This document shows positions 1 through 8,913 of a stretch of DNA of 64,000 nucleotides, piece by piece. Each line of letters begins with the position of its first letter. Within the stretch, counting starts at the first letter, position 1. Origin of the DNA: Vreelandella salicampi (GTDB lineage: Bacteria > Pseudomonadota > Gammaproteobacteria > Pseudomonadales > Halomonadaceae); the NCBI RefSeq assembly GCF_013415105.1, contig NZ_JACCDF010000005.1, positions 124,001-188,000 of the forward strand, read 5' to 3'. The notes beneath the pieces are model-generated. The model worked only from the letters and a program-made list of their open reading frames with translations. It had not been told where the DNA came from and did not search any database. The translations under genes were made by a program, and so were the position numbers.

Positions 1-751
1 AGAAACTCACCTCACGGCGCGGCGCGCCCAAGGCGACGCCTGCCGCCACGTAGTAAACGATTTGGGCCATGATCCGCGCCCAGTTGATCGAGTTCACTGC
101 CACCAAGCGCGTGCCTTTCAGGAAGTCTTGATTGGCGAAGCTCGCCTTCACCATCGCCTGGGCGTCATCGAAATTGCCTTCGATAGCGATATTGAAGACG
201 TTATTGGCCAGTACCGTGGTCATCTGGCGGCGCTGCACTTCAGAGACGCGGTTATACGGGTGCAGGATAAAAATATCCAGATTATCGCAGTGACGACACC
301 CTTCAATCGCCGCCGAGCCAGTATCGCCGGAAGTGGCGCCCATGATCACCGCACGTTCGCCGCGCTTTTTCAGGAAGTGATCAAGAATGCGCCCTAACAG
401 CTGCAGCGCGACGTCTTTAAACGCCAATGTCGGGCCGTGGAACTGCTCCAACAAAAAGTGATTGGCGTCGAGCTGCTTAAGCGGCACCACGGCATCGTGG
501 TTGAACGTGGCGTAGGCGTCATGCACAAGTTGGCGGAACGTCGCGTCGTCAATCTCGCCGTTCACGAACGGCTTCATCACGCGAAACGCGATCTCAGCGT
601 AAGACAGCCCCGCCATCTCGGCAAGCTCATCATGCGAGAACGAAGGCAAGGTTTCCGGCACGTAAAGGCCACCGTCGCTCGCCATACCGGTGAGCACCAC
701 CTCTTCGAATGACAGCGCGGGCGCCTGCCCACGCGTGCTGATATAACGCAT
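1..751 (-). CDS. thrC: Threonine synthase, N-terminal part (runs off the left edge)
   Basis: This enzyme converts O-phosphohomoserine to threonine with pyridoxal phosphate (PLP), the last step of threonine synthesis. The visible protein begins MRYISTRGQAPAL and continues into the family segment SDGGLYVPE. Further in it shows FKDVALQLL, which carries the PLP lysine, and the phosphate-binding segment SGDTGSAA. About 250 residues are visible and the C-terminal half lies outside the window. The ATG at 749-751 is preceded by GGAGCAC, a good ribosome binding site. It lies 18 bp downstream of hom on the same strand, so the two are very likely one operon for the homoserine-to-threonine branch. Nothing in the visible part is odd. 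Confidence 0.95.
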   Translation of the reverse strand, partial: MRYISTRGQAPALSFEEVVLTGMASDGGLYVPETLPSFSHDELAEMAGLSYAEIAFRVMKPFVNGEIDDATFRQLVHDAYATFNHDAVVPLKQLDANHFLLEQFHGPTLAFKDVALQLLGRILDHFLKKRGERAVIMGATSGDTGSAAIEGCRHCDNLDIFILHPYNRVSEVQRRQMTTVLANNVFNIAIEGNFDDAQAMVKASFANQDFLKGTRLVAVNSINWARIMAQIVYYVAAGVALGAPRREVSF

Positions 752-769
752 GGCGTTGTGCTCCTTTTT

Positions 770-2086
770 TTAATCGCCTTCGTTCAGGCTTTCGACGCGA
801 ATACGAGTCACGGGGCCGGCAATGTCCGCCATGGATTCAATTTCGCGAATCGCGTCGTTCATCTGTTTCTCTTTGGTGCGGTGCGTCATCAGAATGATCG
901 GCACCAACTCGCCTTCGGTGGCTTCTTTCTGGATCAGCGCCTCAATCGAAATCCCCTGCTCGGAGAGAATTGTGGCCACGCGCGCCAGAACGCCGGGGCG
1001 ATCCACCGCCAGCAGGCGCAGGTAGTAGGCCGTGGTGATCTCTTCCATCGGCATGATCGGTAGCGCGTTGGCGCTTTGGCCCACACCGCTGAAGGCCAGA
1101 TACGGTACCCGGTAGTGGTGATCGGTGGCGATATCCCGTGCTACGTCCAACAAATCGGCGACTACGGCTGAAGCGGTGGGTTCCGCTCCGGCGCCAGCGC
1201 CGTAATAAAGCGTCGGACCTACGGCGTCGCCCATTACTTCAATGGCGTTTTTGACGCCGTGAACATTGGCGAGAAGGCGCTCTTTGGGAATCAGCGTCGG
1301 GTGAACGCGCAGCTCAAGCCCGGCTTCGGTGCGCTTGGAGATACCCAGGTGCTTGATGATATAGCCCAGGTTATCCGCCTGCTCGACGTCTTGAGCGGTA
1401 ATCCGCGCAATGCCTTCTGTGAAGGCCTTATCGAACTGTAGCGGCACACCGTAAGCAATGGAGGCGAGAATGGTGAGCTTATGCGCGGCGTCGATTCCTT
1501 CCACATCAAACGTCGGGTCGGATTCGGCATAGCCAAGGGCTTGGGCTTCGGCCAGCACGTCTTCAAAGGCTCGGCCTTCGTCGCGCATGTGCGTCAGGAT
1601 GTAGTTGCCCGTGCCGTTGATGATACCCGCCACCCATTCAATACGGTTGGCGCCTAGGCCCTCGCGCAGCGATTTGATCACCGGAATACCGCCGGCAACG
1701 GCCGCTTCAAACGCGACAATCACGCCTTTTTCGTGGGCGGCCTGGAAGATTTCATTACCATGCACCGCGATCAACGCTTTATTGGCGGTAACAACGTGCT
1801 TGCCGTTATCGATGGCGGTTAGCACCAGCTCACGGGCCGTATCGTAGCCGCCAATCAGCTCGACAACGACGTCGATATCAGGGTTACGCGCCACTTCAAA
1901 CACGTCGGTGGTGGCTTTAATACCGGTGATGTCGCAATCAGGATGGATGCTGCGATGCGCCACCTGTTCAATCACAATGGGACGCCCCGCGCGGCGGGCG
2001 ATATCGTCCGCGTTGCGTGTTAGCACATTAAAGGTACCGCCACCGACTGTACCTAATCCACAGATGCCTACTCTCACCGGTTTCAA
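770..2086 (-). CDS. hom: Homoserine dehydrogenase
   Basis: It reduces aspartate semialdehyde to homoserine with NAD(P)H, the branch point to threonine and methionine. The 438-residue protein has an N-terminal Rossmann segment (GICGLGTVGGGTFNVL, about residues 8-23). The homoserine dehydrogenase catalytic domain follows, with NKALIAVHG and the segment INGTGNYILTHM. A C-terminal ACT domain starts near residue 350 (YYLRLLAVDRPGVLARVATI) and usually gives feedback control by threonine. Length is normal for the monofunctional bacterial enzyme. It is not fused to aspartokinase, unlike enterobacterial ThrA. It is followed immediately by thrC and preceded by dsbC and xerD on the same strand, an order common in Halomonas and Pseudomonas relatives. 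Confidence 0.97.
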   Translation of the reverse strand: MKPVRVGICGLGTVGGGTFNVLTRNADDIARRAGRPIVIEQVAHRSIHPDCDITGIKATTDVFEVARNPDIDVVVELIGGYDTARELVLTAIDNGKHVVTANKALIAVHGNEIFQAAHEKGVIVAFEAAVAGGIPVIKSLREGLGANRIEWVAGIINGTGNYILTHMRDEGRAFEDVLAEAQALGYAESDPTFDVEGIDAAHKLTILASIAYGVPLQFDKAFTEGIARITAQDVEQADNLGYIIKHLGISKRTEAGLELRVHPTLIPKERLLANVHGVKNAIEVMGDAVGPTLYYGAGAGAEPTASAVVADLLDVARDIATDHHYRVPYLAFSGVGQSANALPIMPMEEITTAYYLRLLAVDRPGVLARVATILSEQGISIEALIQKEATEGELVPIILMTHRTKEKQMNDAIREIESMADIAGPVTRIRVESLNEGD

Positions 2087-2193
2087 AATAAATCCCCTCT
2101 CAGTATTCCATTCGAATGAATGTGTGTTGACGCGAAAGTGCCTGTCTCGACGTCAAAAATGGTTAATAAAACGTTATTTGGTCTGGTGGTGAC

Positions 2194-2931
2194 TTATTCA
2201 TCATCCAGGCCCAGCATGGCGGTCAAGCGCTCTGGCGGTACAAAGCCAGGCACCATTTCCCCATCCGGTAGAATAATCGCGGGCGTGCCTTGCACCCCCA
2301 TTTCCAGCCCTAAATCGTACTGCGATGCTACCGGATTATCGCAGCTAGCGCTGCCCGAAAGCGCTTCACCTTGCTTCGCTGCCGTCATCGCTTCGCTGGG
2401 GTTATCGGCACACCAGACCTGTTGCATCACCCGGGCTGCTTCGCTTTGCATACCACCCCGTGGGAACGCCAAATAGTGAACGGCGATACCGCGCTCGTTG
2501 AGCTCTGGCACGGTTTCGTGCAGGCGCGAACAGTAAGGGCAGCTGGTGTCGGTAAAGACCGTTACCGTCGCTTTGGGCTTGTCTACACCGCGAAAGATGA
2601 TTCGCTCGCTTTGGGGCACGGCACCAATGGCGGCAACACGCTCTTGGTTGCGTGCCTGTTCGGTGAGGTTCACAAGCCCGTTGTCACTGTTTTCGTACAG
2701 ATCCCCCACCACAAAGTGACTACCGTCAGCGTTAGAGTAGAAGGATTCGCCACTGGTCAGGCGCACCTGATAAATGCCGTCTAGCGGTGTGGCAGTCACT
2801 TCTTCCACCGGCATGGCCTGGCCATTAACGCTTAAGGAGTCGGTTAACTGCTCAGGCACACTCTGCGCTATCGCCGTAACAGGCAACAGCGTAGCAGCCA
2901 GGGCCAGGGTAAACATTGAGTATCGACGCAT
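2194..2931 (-). CDS. dsbC: Thiol:disulfide interchange protein DsbC
   Basis: This is a periplasmic disulfide isomerase that reshuffles wrong disulfide bonds and is kept reduced by DsbD. The 245-residue protein starts with a signal peptide (MRRYSMFTLALAATLLPVTAIAQS). The DsbC dimerization domain follows, then a thioredoxin-fold domain with the active site CPYC in TDTSCPYCSRLHE, near residue 130. A second cysteine pair further on (WCADNPSEA and SCDNPVASQYD) matches the structural disulfide of the family, and the cis-proline segment QGTPAI is present. The gene sits 7 bp downstream of xerD and about 100 bp upstream of hom, a frequent arrangement. Length and motifs are those of a working enzyme. 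Confidence 0.95.
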   Translation of the reverse strand: MRRYSMFTLALAATLLPVTAIAQSVPEQLTDSLSVNGQAMPVEEVTATPLDGIYQVRLTSGESFYSNADGSHFVVGDLYENSDNGLVNLTEQARNQERVAAIGAVPQSERIIFRGVDKPKATVTVFTDTSCPYCSRLHETVPELNERGIAVHYLAFPRGGMQSEAARVMQQVWCADNPSEAMTAAKQGEALSGSASCDNPVASQYDLGLEMGVQGTPAIILPDGEMVPGFVPPERLTAMLGLDDE

Positions 2932-2938
2932 CGTCCGC

Positions 2939-3826
2939 TTAACCTCGTGGGTGATGGTGTGCGTGCAGGCTCTCTAATCGGGCCTGCGCCACATGAGTAT
3001 AAATTTGAGTAGTGGAAAGATCGCTATGACCTAACAGCAACTGTACGACCCGCAGATTAGCGCCATGATTCAATAAATGCGTGGCAAAAGCGTGGCGCAG
3101 CGTGTGTGGCGAAAGCGGTTTGGTAATCCCCGCCGCCATCGCATGCGCCTTGATGCGGTGCCAAAACGTCTGCCGCGTCATGGATTTATCGCTGCGCCCT
3201 GGAAACAGCGCCGGGCGCATCGGGTCCGTCATCATCTCATTACGCGCGGTGCGTAAGTAGCACTCAAGCCAATCCGTCGCTTCATCTCCAAGCGGCACCA
3301 GGCGGTCTTTATCGCCCTTGCCGCGCACGCGCACCACCCCTTGCTTTAAGTTGAGCGCATCAAGCGTTAAGCCTACAAGCTCAGAGACACGCAGGCCACA
3401 AGCGTATAAAAGCTCCAGCATGGCGCGGTCCCGCACGCCAATGGCGGTGGCGGTGTCGGGCGCGGCAAGCAAACGCTCAACCTCGTCTTCATCGAGCGTA
3501 TGGGGCAATCCCGGCTGCACACGAGGTAACTTGATGGTCGCCAGCGGGTCACGCTCAACGTCGCCATTCAAACGCGCCCAACGGTAGAAACTGCGCAAAC
3601 TGGAGAGTAACCGCGCGTTGCTACGCAGCTGATACCCCTGTGCCCGCCGCTCGTCAAACCAGGCGATTAGCACGCCATCCGGCGGCGCGGTCAACTCACC
3701 GCCTTGCTCTGCCAAGTACGCGCACCAAACGCTCAAATCGCGCCGGTAGGCCGCTAGCGTATGCTCACTGGCGCCACGCTCAAGCCAAAGGCTGTCCAGG
3801 AAGGCGTCAATGAGGTCCATAGGCAA
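2939..3826 (-). CDS. xerD: Tyrosine recombinase XerD
   Basis: XerD works with XerC at the dif site to resolve chromosome dimers under FtsK control. The 295-residue protein has the N-terminal SAM-like core-binding domain (LERGASEHTLAAYRRDL). Its catalytic domain carries the conserved residues: Arg in ACGLRVSELVGL, His-x-x-Arg in HTLRHAFATHLL, His in LLGHSDLSTTQ, and the nucleophile Tyr in TQIYTHV. Length is typical. The reported start MPMDLIDAF could also be the second Met two codons later. It is probably the first gene of the xerD-dsbC-hom-thrC run. The rplS operon ends just upstream with a terminator at 3865-3898. Confidence 0.95.
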   Translation of the reverse strand: MPMDLIDAFLDSLWLERGASEHTLAAYRRDLSVWCAYLAEQGGELTAPPDGVLIAWFDERRAQGYQLRSNARLLSSLRSFYRWARLNGDVERDPLATIKLPRVQPGLPHTLDEDEVERLLAAPDTATAIGVRDRAMLELLYACGLRVSELVGLTLDALNLKQGVVRVRGKGDKDRLVPLGDEATDWLECYLRTARNEMMTDPMRPALFPGRSDKSMTRQTFWHRIKAHAMAAGITKPLSPHTLRHAFATHLLNHGANLRVVQLLLGHSDLSTTQIYTHVAQARLESLHAHHHPRG

Positions 3827-3864
3827 GCGGTCTCACAAATTGTATGTCGCGATGGCAAACAAAC

Positions 3865-3898
3865 AAAACCCCGCCCCGCAAAGCGGTGACGGGGTTTT
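3865..3898 (-). terminator. Rho-independent terminator of the rpsP-rimM-trmD-rplS operon
   Basis: AAAACCCCG pairs with CGGGGTTTT around a short loop that itself contains CCGC/GCGG. Read on the minus strand, the GC stem ends in TTTTGTTTGTTTG. It lies about 50 bp after the rplS stop and before xerD, so it separates the ribosomal operon from the xerD run. Confidence 0.85.
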
Positions 3899-3946
3899 GG
3901 CATCCAGACGTGCCGCACAGCGGCAGCGTCTGTGGCAAAGTCTGGC

Positions 3947-4306
3947 TTACGCCAGCTTTTCCTTGATACGCGCCGACTTACCGCTGCGCTCACGCAGATA
4001 GTAGAGCTTGGCCTGACGTACATCACCGCGACGCTTGACGTCAATCGAGTCAACCAGCGGGCTGTAGGTTTGGAAGGTACGCTCAACACCCACGCCATGG
4101 GAAATTTTACGCACGGTGAACGCCGAGTTGAGGCCACGGTTACGCTTGCCGATGACGACACCTTCAAAAGCCTGCAGACGCTCGCGGTTACCTTCCTTCA
4201 CTTTGACCTGGACGACAATGGTGTCGCCGGGGGCAAAGGCAGGAATTTCCTTGCTCATTTGCTCGGCTTCAAGTGCCTGGATCACCTTGTTTTTACTGCT
4301 CATCAT
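3947..4306 (-). CDS. rplS: 50S ribosomal protein bL19
   Basis: bL19 sits at the interface of the two ribosomal subunits. The 119-residue protein contains the family segments [44 protein letters not shown] (broken here at KEGNRERLQ and FEGVVIGKR) and [13 protein letters not shown]. It ends in the basic [10 protein letters not shown] tail. The start [13 protein letters not shown] follows GGAGTGA; a start at the second Met is equally possible. It is the last gene of the classic rpsP-rimM-trmD-rplS operon and is followed by a strong terminator. Confidence 0.97.
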   Translation of the reverse strand: MMSSKNKVIQALEAEQMSKEIPAFAPGDTIVVQVKVKEGNRERLQAFEGVVIGKRNRGLNSAFTVRKISHGVGVERTFQTYSPLVDSIDVKRRGDVRQAKLYYLRERSGKSARIKEKLA

Positions 4307-4465
4307 TTCACTCCTAAATAACTTAGTGGCTTAACCGCTCAGTTGTGGAAGGCGGAAGCCGTGATCCCGGCGCTCAAAGCGAGCCACGCGGGAGTCGTTA
4401 TGGGTGACGCAGGTACGCGGCTTTGCATAACGTTACTCGCCTTCGCCCTGCACCGCCGCTCTGGC

Positions 4466-5227
4466 CTACCGGGTAGTCAGAGCGTATTCCTCGATGAACT
4501 CATCCAACAGCTTACGCTGCTCGGGGCTCAGCGTTCGCCCTTCAAGTAGATCAGGACGCCGCTGCCACGTGCGGCCCAGCGATTGCTTCAATCGCCAGCG
4601 TCGGATCGCTGCGTGGTTGCCACTTAGCAGGATATCCGGCACTTGCCGCCCATCAATCACTTCCGGGCGCGTGTAATGCGGACAATCCAACAAGCCGTCA
4701 TTAAATGAGTCCTCGATGGCGGAATCCTGGTGCCCTAGCACACCGGGAACCAGCCTTGCCGCCGCGTCAATTAGCACCATCGCCGGCAGCTCACCGCCGC
4801 TCAGCACATAGTCGCCAATCGACCACTCTTCATCAATGTCATGTTCGACCACACGCTCGTCGATGCCTTCGTAGCGTCCGGCCACCACCACGAGCGGGCT
4901 TTCGCTAGCCAGTGCTTGTACGCCCTGCTGATCTAACTTGCGCCCCTGAGGCGAGAGATAGATCACTTTCGGCGTTTTACCGGTTGCCTCAACGGCACGC
5001 TTGCGGGCATCCGCAATCGCACTGCGCAGTGTGTCGACTTTCATCAACATGCCGGGGCCGCCGCCGTAGGGGCGATCATCGACACTGCGATGGCGGTCGG
5101 TGGCGTAATCGCGCGGATTCCAAAACTCTAACGCTATACGGTCTCGTTCCACCGCTCGACCGGTCACGCCATGACGGGTCAAGGCGTCAAACATTTCGGG
5201 AAACAGCGATACCACCCCGATCCACAT
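4466..5227 (-). CDS. trmD: tRNA (guanine-N1-)-methyltransferase TrmD
   Basis: TrmD methylates G37 next to the anticodon of certain tRNAs and so prevents +1 frameshifting. The sequence shows the N-terminal [25 protein letters not shown]. It also shows the deep trefoil-knot segments of the SPOUT fold: [29 protein letters not shown] and [15 protein letters not shown]. The reading frame is open further upstream to a TTG codon that would overlap rimM. I chose the ATG at 5225-5227 because it gives the canonical family N-terminus, although its ribosome binding site is weak. Length is then 253 residues, as usual. Between trmD and rplS (4307-4465) I see no gene. Confidence 0.95.
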   Translation of the reverse strand: MWIGVVSLFPEMFDALTRHGVTGRAVERDRIALEFWNPRDYATDRHRSVDDRPYGGGPGMLMKVDTLRSAIADARKRAVEATGKTPKVIYLSPQGRKLDQQGVQALASESPLVVVAGRYEGIDERVVEHDIDEEWSIGDYVLSGGELPAMVLIDAAARLVPGVLGHQDSAIEDSFNDGLLDCPHYTRPEVIDGRQVPDILLSGNHAAIRRWRLKQSLGRTWQRRPDLLEGRTLSPEQRKLLDEFIEEYALTTR

Positions 5228-5274
5228 AGCGGGTGTTTCGCTTGACCCTTGCTTGTTTAACGCAAGAGGCTCCG

Positions 5275-5850
5275 TCAAAACGCCGGATCCCAATCCACCA
5301 CCATACGCTGCGCCTCTAAGTCCACGTCGACGATGACATCGCCGGGGAGAAACGGCAGCAAGCGCTCGCGCTTGTCGATGGCTTCATTATCGCCACGCAC
5401 CACCATGACATCGTTGGCGCCGGTTTCGAACAGGTAATTGACCCGCCCTAGCCGTTCGCCGGCCTGAGTCAAGACGGCCAAGCCTTCAAGCTCATGCCAA
5501 TAATACTCATCGTCGGAAAGCGCTGGCAGCGCCTCTTTGGGCATCAGGATATCCGCATTCGCCAACGTTTCTGCCGCGTCGCGGTCATCCACGCCCTCGA
5601 GCTGGACTACCAAACCTTTGCCTTGCCGACGCCCCTGAGTCACGGTATAGCACGTCAGATTGTCATCTTTACGCACCCACCATTCGGGGTAATCAAAAAT
5701 ACTGTCAATGGGGCTCGTGTAGGCATACACCTTAAGCCAGCCTTTCACCCCATGAGGGCTAGTCAACTTACCGAGCACCACATGCGTGTCGTCTAAGTGA
5801 TGTGTTGCAAAACGCGTCATTGACGACCTCGGTTCGACAGCATTGGCCAT
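5275..5850 (-). CDS. rimM: 16S rRNA processing protein RimM
   Basis: RimM helps maturation of the 30S head and binds uS19. The 191-residue protein has the RimM N-terminal barrel ([24 protein letters not shown], broken here after GVKGW) and the PRC-barrel C-terminus ([20 protein letters not shown]). It ends [17 protein letters not shown]. The first Met gives a ten-residue lead before MTRFATHHL, which could be the real start. The gene sits between rpsP (14 bp) and trmD, as in most gammaproteobacteria. Confidence 0.95.
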   Translation of the reverse strand: MANAVEPRSSMTRFATHHLDDTHVVLGKLTSPHGVKGWLKVYAYTSPIDSIFDYPEWWVRKDDNLTCYTVTQGRRQGKGLVVQLEGVDDRDAAETLANADILMPKEALPALSDDEYYWHELEGLAVLTQAGERLGRVNYLFETGANDVMVVRGDNEAIDKRERLLPFLPGDVIVDVDLEAQRMVVDWDPAF

Positions 5851-5864
5851 AAGACTAGACAGAC

Positions 5865-6113
5865 TTAGGCTTGCTTACGTGCTTCTTTAACCAGCTCAGC
5901 AACGCGGCCAGAAAGCTGCGCGCCGTGGTTCTGCCAGTGAACAACGCGGTCGAGATCAACACGCAGACGCTCTTCTTGACCACGGGCTACCGGGTTGAAA
6001 AAGCCAATGCGCTCGATGAAACGACCGTCGCGAGCATTGCGCGAGTCAGTCACGGTCAGGTGGTAAAAGGGACGCTTCTTGGCGCCACCACGTGCCAAAC
6101 GAATGGTAACCAT
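5865..6113 (-). CDS. rpsP: 30S ribosomal protein bS16
   Basis: The 82-residue protein begins [19 protein letters not shown], the unmistakable bS16 N-terminus, followed by [19 protein letters not shown]. It is the first gene of the rpsP-rimM-trmD-rplS operon. The 258-bp stretch upstream (6114-6371) separates it from ffh and should hold the operon promoter. I did not find a convincing -35/-10 pair there. Confidence 0.97.
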   Translation of the reverse strand: MVTIRLARGGAKKRPFYHLTVTDSRNARDGRFIERIGFFNPVARGQEERLRVDLDRVVHWQNHGAQLSGRVAELVKEARKQA

Positions 6114-6371
6114 ACGATAACTATCCTTCGGTTGAGGTTACAAGAGAGCCAAACCCTTTACGGTTAAGCCTCTATCGACGATACAAAATCGTGTTTTTAA
6201 GCCCCTCATAACGCAAACAGCAGCGCCACACTGACGCACTCCCTACGCATGAAGAGGCCGCATTCTACGCAAATGCGCCCAATTTGGAAAGCCTAGGCGT
6301 ACGAAAACTGCCCGCTTGGCCGCGACGCTCTGTCACGACGTTTTTGCCTTAGACAGGGCAGTGCAATAACG

Positions 6372-7790
6372 CTAGCGACGGGGGAAACCACCAGGGCCGC
6401 CCATTCCTCCCATGCCGCCTGGGCCTCCGGGGCCGCCAGGCCCACCGCCGCCCATCATGCCGGACATACCGCGCATCATTTTTTGCATACCGCCTTTTTT
6501 GCCGGCTTTCTTCATCATTTTTTGCATCTGCTTATGCTGCTTGAGCAGGCGATTAAGATCCGGCACTTGCAAACCGGCACCGTTCGCGATGCGGCGCTTG
6601 CGCGAGCCATTGATGATGTCAGGCTTGTGGCGCTCTTTGGGCGTCATGGAATTAATCAGCGCTTCAAGCTTGGCTAACTCCTTCTCAGGGCCGGGGCCTT
6701 GCGCCATCTCGGCCATCTGCCCCATGCCCGGCATCTTGCCGAGCAAGCCACCCATACCACCCATCTTCTTGAGCTGCTGAAGCTGGTCGCGAAAATCTTC
6801 TAGGTCAAAGCCATCGCCTTTTTTGACCTTTTTGGCCAATTTTTCCGCTTTGGACTGATCGACGGTGCGCTCGGCTTCCTCAATCAGCGACAGCATGTCA
6901 CCCATGCCGAGGATGCGCGACGCGACGCGGTCGGGATGAAAAGGCTCTAACGCATCAACCTTCTCGCCCATGCCCATAAACTTGATCGGTTTACCGGTGA
7001 TATGGCGCACCGAGAGCGCCGCGCCGCCACGAGCGTCACCGTCGGCTTTGGTAAGAATCACCCCGGTCAGCGGCAGCGCTTCGTGGAACGCTTTGGCGGT
7101 ATTGACCGCGTCTTGGCCGGTCATGGCGTCGACCACAAATAGCGTTTCGTCCGGCGTCAGGGCCTGATGCAGCGCTTGGATCTCGGCCATCATCGCTTCA
7201 TCAATAGCCAAACGCCCCGCCGTATCGACCAGCACCACGTCATGGAACTGAATCTTGGCGTGCTTCATCGCGGCGTTGGCGATATCGACCGGCTTTTGGT
7301 CTGAGCGCGACGGGAAGAAATCGACCTCGACCTCTTTCGCCAAGGTCTCCAGCTGATCAATTGCCGCCGGACGATAGACGTCCGCTGACACGACCAACAC
7401 TTTTTTCTTTTCGCGCTCGCGCAAATAGCGCGCCAGCTTCGCCACCGAGGTGGTTTTACCCGCGCCTTGCAGGCCTGCCATCAGCACGACGGCGGGGGTG
7501 CCTTTAAGGACGAGCCCCTCATTGGCCTCGCCCATGGTGACTTCCAGCTCTTGCTGGACAATCTTGACGAACTGCTGACCCGGCGACAGGCTTTTCGAGA
7601 CTTCTTGGCCCACCGCACGCTCGCGCACACGCTCGATAAAGTCTTTCACTACCGGTAGCGCAACGTCCGCTTCCAAAAGCGCGCGCCGCACTTCACGCAG
7701 GGTGTCTTTGATATTATCGTCGGTCAGGCGCGCCTGACCCTTGATAGACTTCAGCGTCTGCGAAAGACGCTCGCTAAGATTCTGAAACAT
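6372..7790 (-). CDS. ffh: Signal recognition particle protein Ffh
   Basis: Ffh binds signal sequences and 4.5S RNA and, with FtsY, delivers ribosomes to the Sec translocon. The 472-residue protein shows the N domain (MFQNLSERLSQTLKSIKGQ) and the G domain with P-loop GLQGAGKTTSVAKLA near residue 108. Further G-domain motifs are DTAGRL and TKADGDARGGAAL. The methionine-rich M domain carries the RNA-binding loop SRKRRIANGAG. The tail is extremely rich in Gly, Met and Pro (MGGGGPGGPGGPGGMGG), a low-complexity extension common in Halomonas-type Ffh. It is transcribed away from the ccsA-like gene, so 7791-8020 is a shared promoter region. Confidence 0.97.
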   Translation of the reverse strand: MFQNLSERLSQTLKSIKGQARLTDDNIKDTLREVRRALLEADVALPVVKDFIERVRERAVGQEVSKSLSPGQQFVKIVQQELEVTMGEANEGLVLKGTPAVVLMAGLQGAGKTTSVAKLARYLREREKKKVLVVSADVYRPAAIDQLETLAKEVEVDFFPSRSDQKPVDIANAAMKHAKIQFHDVVLVDTAGRLAIDEAMMAEIQALHQALTPDETLFVVDAMTGQDAVNTAKAFHEALPLTGVILTKADGDARGGAALSVRHITGKPIKFMGMGEKVDALEPFHPDRVASRILGMGDMLSLIEEAERTVDQSKAEKLAKKVKKGDGFDLEDFRDQLQQLKKMGGMGGLLGKMPGMGQMAEMAQGPGPEKELAKLEALINSMTPKERHKPDIINGSRKRRIANGAGLQVPDLNRLLKQHKQMQKMMKKAGKKGGMQKMMRGMSGMMGGGGPGGPGGPGGMGGMGGPGGFPRR

Positions 7791-8020
7791 GGGGCCTCTC
7801 TGCCTCCGTCGTGGTCACAAGGCGCACGCGCCGCGGACATGAATGGGGGCGATTATACGCCCTGGCGCCGCGAGTCTCCATGGCTGGCTTGTTTACGCGC
7901 CCAAACAGACCGGCTATTGCGCCCTAAGCGTCTGTGCGCGGCGCTAAGGATTGGTTATAGTAGTGGCGTCTTTTCACGATACGTTCTCATTAACACGCTT
8001 AACAGCGTACGGATTGCATC

Positions 8021-8818
8021 ATGCAGGCGCTCCCTTTCGCCACGATGGCTTTTATTCTCTATATCGCCGCTGGAACATGGCAGGGCATGACACTTTTGCG
8101 TCGCGTACCGCCCCGCCCGGGCATGGTGCGCATCATCGCGGCGTTAGGCCTACTGCTGCATATTCCCATGGTGGTCCAACTGCTAGGGCAAGCGCCCGGG
8201 CTTCTGCCTGGCTTCACCACGAGCGCGACGCTTTTCATGGCCGTTGCAGTCAACGTGGTGTTGGTTGCCAGCTTGTTCAAGCCGGTGCTAAACGCTGGCG
8301 TGATGCTCTTTCCTCTCGCCGGCATTGTACTCATTGTGGCGACGGGGCTGCCCAGCCAAGGCAGTGAAACCGGCTTAACCCCAGGTATTTTGCTTCACGC
8401 TATTAGCTCGGCCCTGGCTTTTGCTCTGCTCGCCATTGCCGCGGTTCAAGCCGTATTAGTAGGCCTGCAAAACCAAGCGTTGCGCCATCACCATATTCGC
8501 GGCATTGTGCAGTCGCTGCCGCCGCTAACCACCATGGAGCGGGTGCTGTTTGAACTCGTTTGGGCGGGCGTGCTGTTATTGACGCTCTCCATCGCCAGCG
8601 GTTTTATTTTTTTAGATAACCTGTTCGCCCAACACTTGGTGCATAAAACACTGCTTTCTATTATTGCATGGCTCGTGTTTACCACGTTATTAGTAGGCCG
8701 TTACCGCTTTGGCTGGCGTGGCATGCGCGCGGTCAAATGGACACTCGCTGGTTGCGGCTTTCTGTTACTGGCGTATTTTGGCAGCAAGTTTGTGCTTGAG
8801 ATATTGCTACACCGCTAG
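8021..8818 (+). CDS. CcsA/YpjD-type inner membrane protein
   Basis: This 265-residue, highly hydrophobic protein has about eight predicted membrane segments. Examples are the stretches around residues 5-25, 38-55, 65-85, 95-110, 125-150 and 180-205. It matches the cytochrome c assembly protein family (CcsA/CcmC-like, often annotated YpjD) that lies divergent to ffh in Pseudomonas and Halomonas. The family's tryptophan-rich heme segment is not obvious. A conserved His lies in ILLHAISSALAFALLA, as usual for the YpjD branch. The biochemical role of this branch is not established, and a function in cytochrome c maturation is inferred from family membership only. The neighbouring membrane gene downstream (8914) is in the same direction. 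Confidence 0.8.
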   Translation: MQALPFATMAFILYIAAGTWQGMTLLRRVPPRPGMVRIIAALGLLLHIPMVVQLLGQAPGLLPGFTTSATLFMAVAVNVVLVASLFKPVLNAGVMLFPLAGIVLIVATGLPSQGSETGLTPGILLHAISSALAFALLAIAAVQAVLVGLQNQALRHHHIRGIVQSLPPLTTMERVLFELVWAGVLLLTLSIASGFIFLDNLFAQHLVHKTLLSIIAWLVFTTLLVGRYRFGWRGMRAVKWTLAGCGFLLLAYFGSKFVLEILLHR

Positions 8819-8913
8819 GTGGGTCTAACGTGTCCCTCTGACTTTCGTTGCCTTGACACGCGCCAGCCTAACTTCTGAAAATCAAGCTCGATACGCAATA
8901 AAGGACGCCCAAC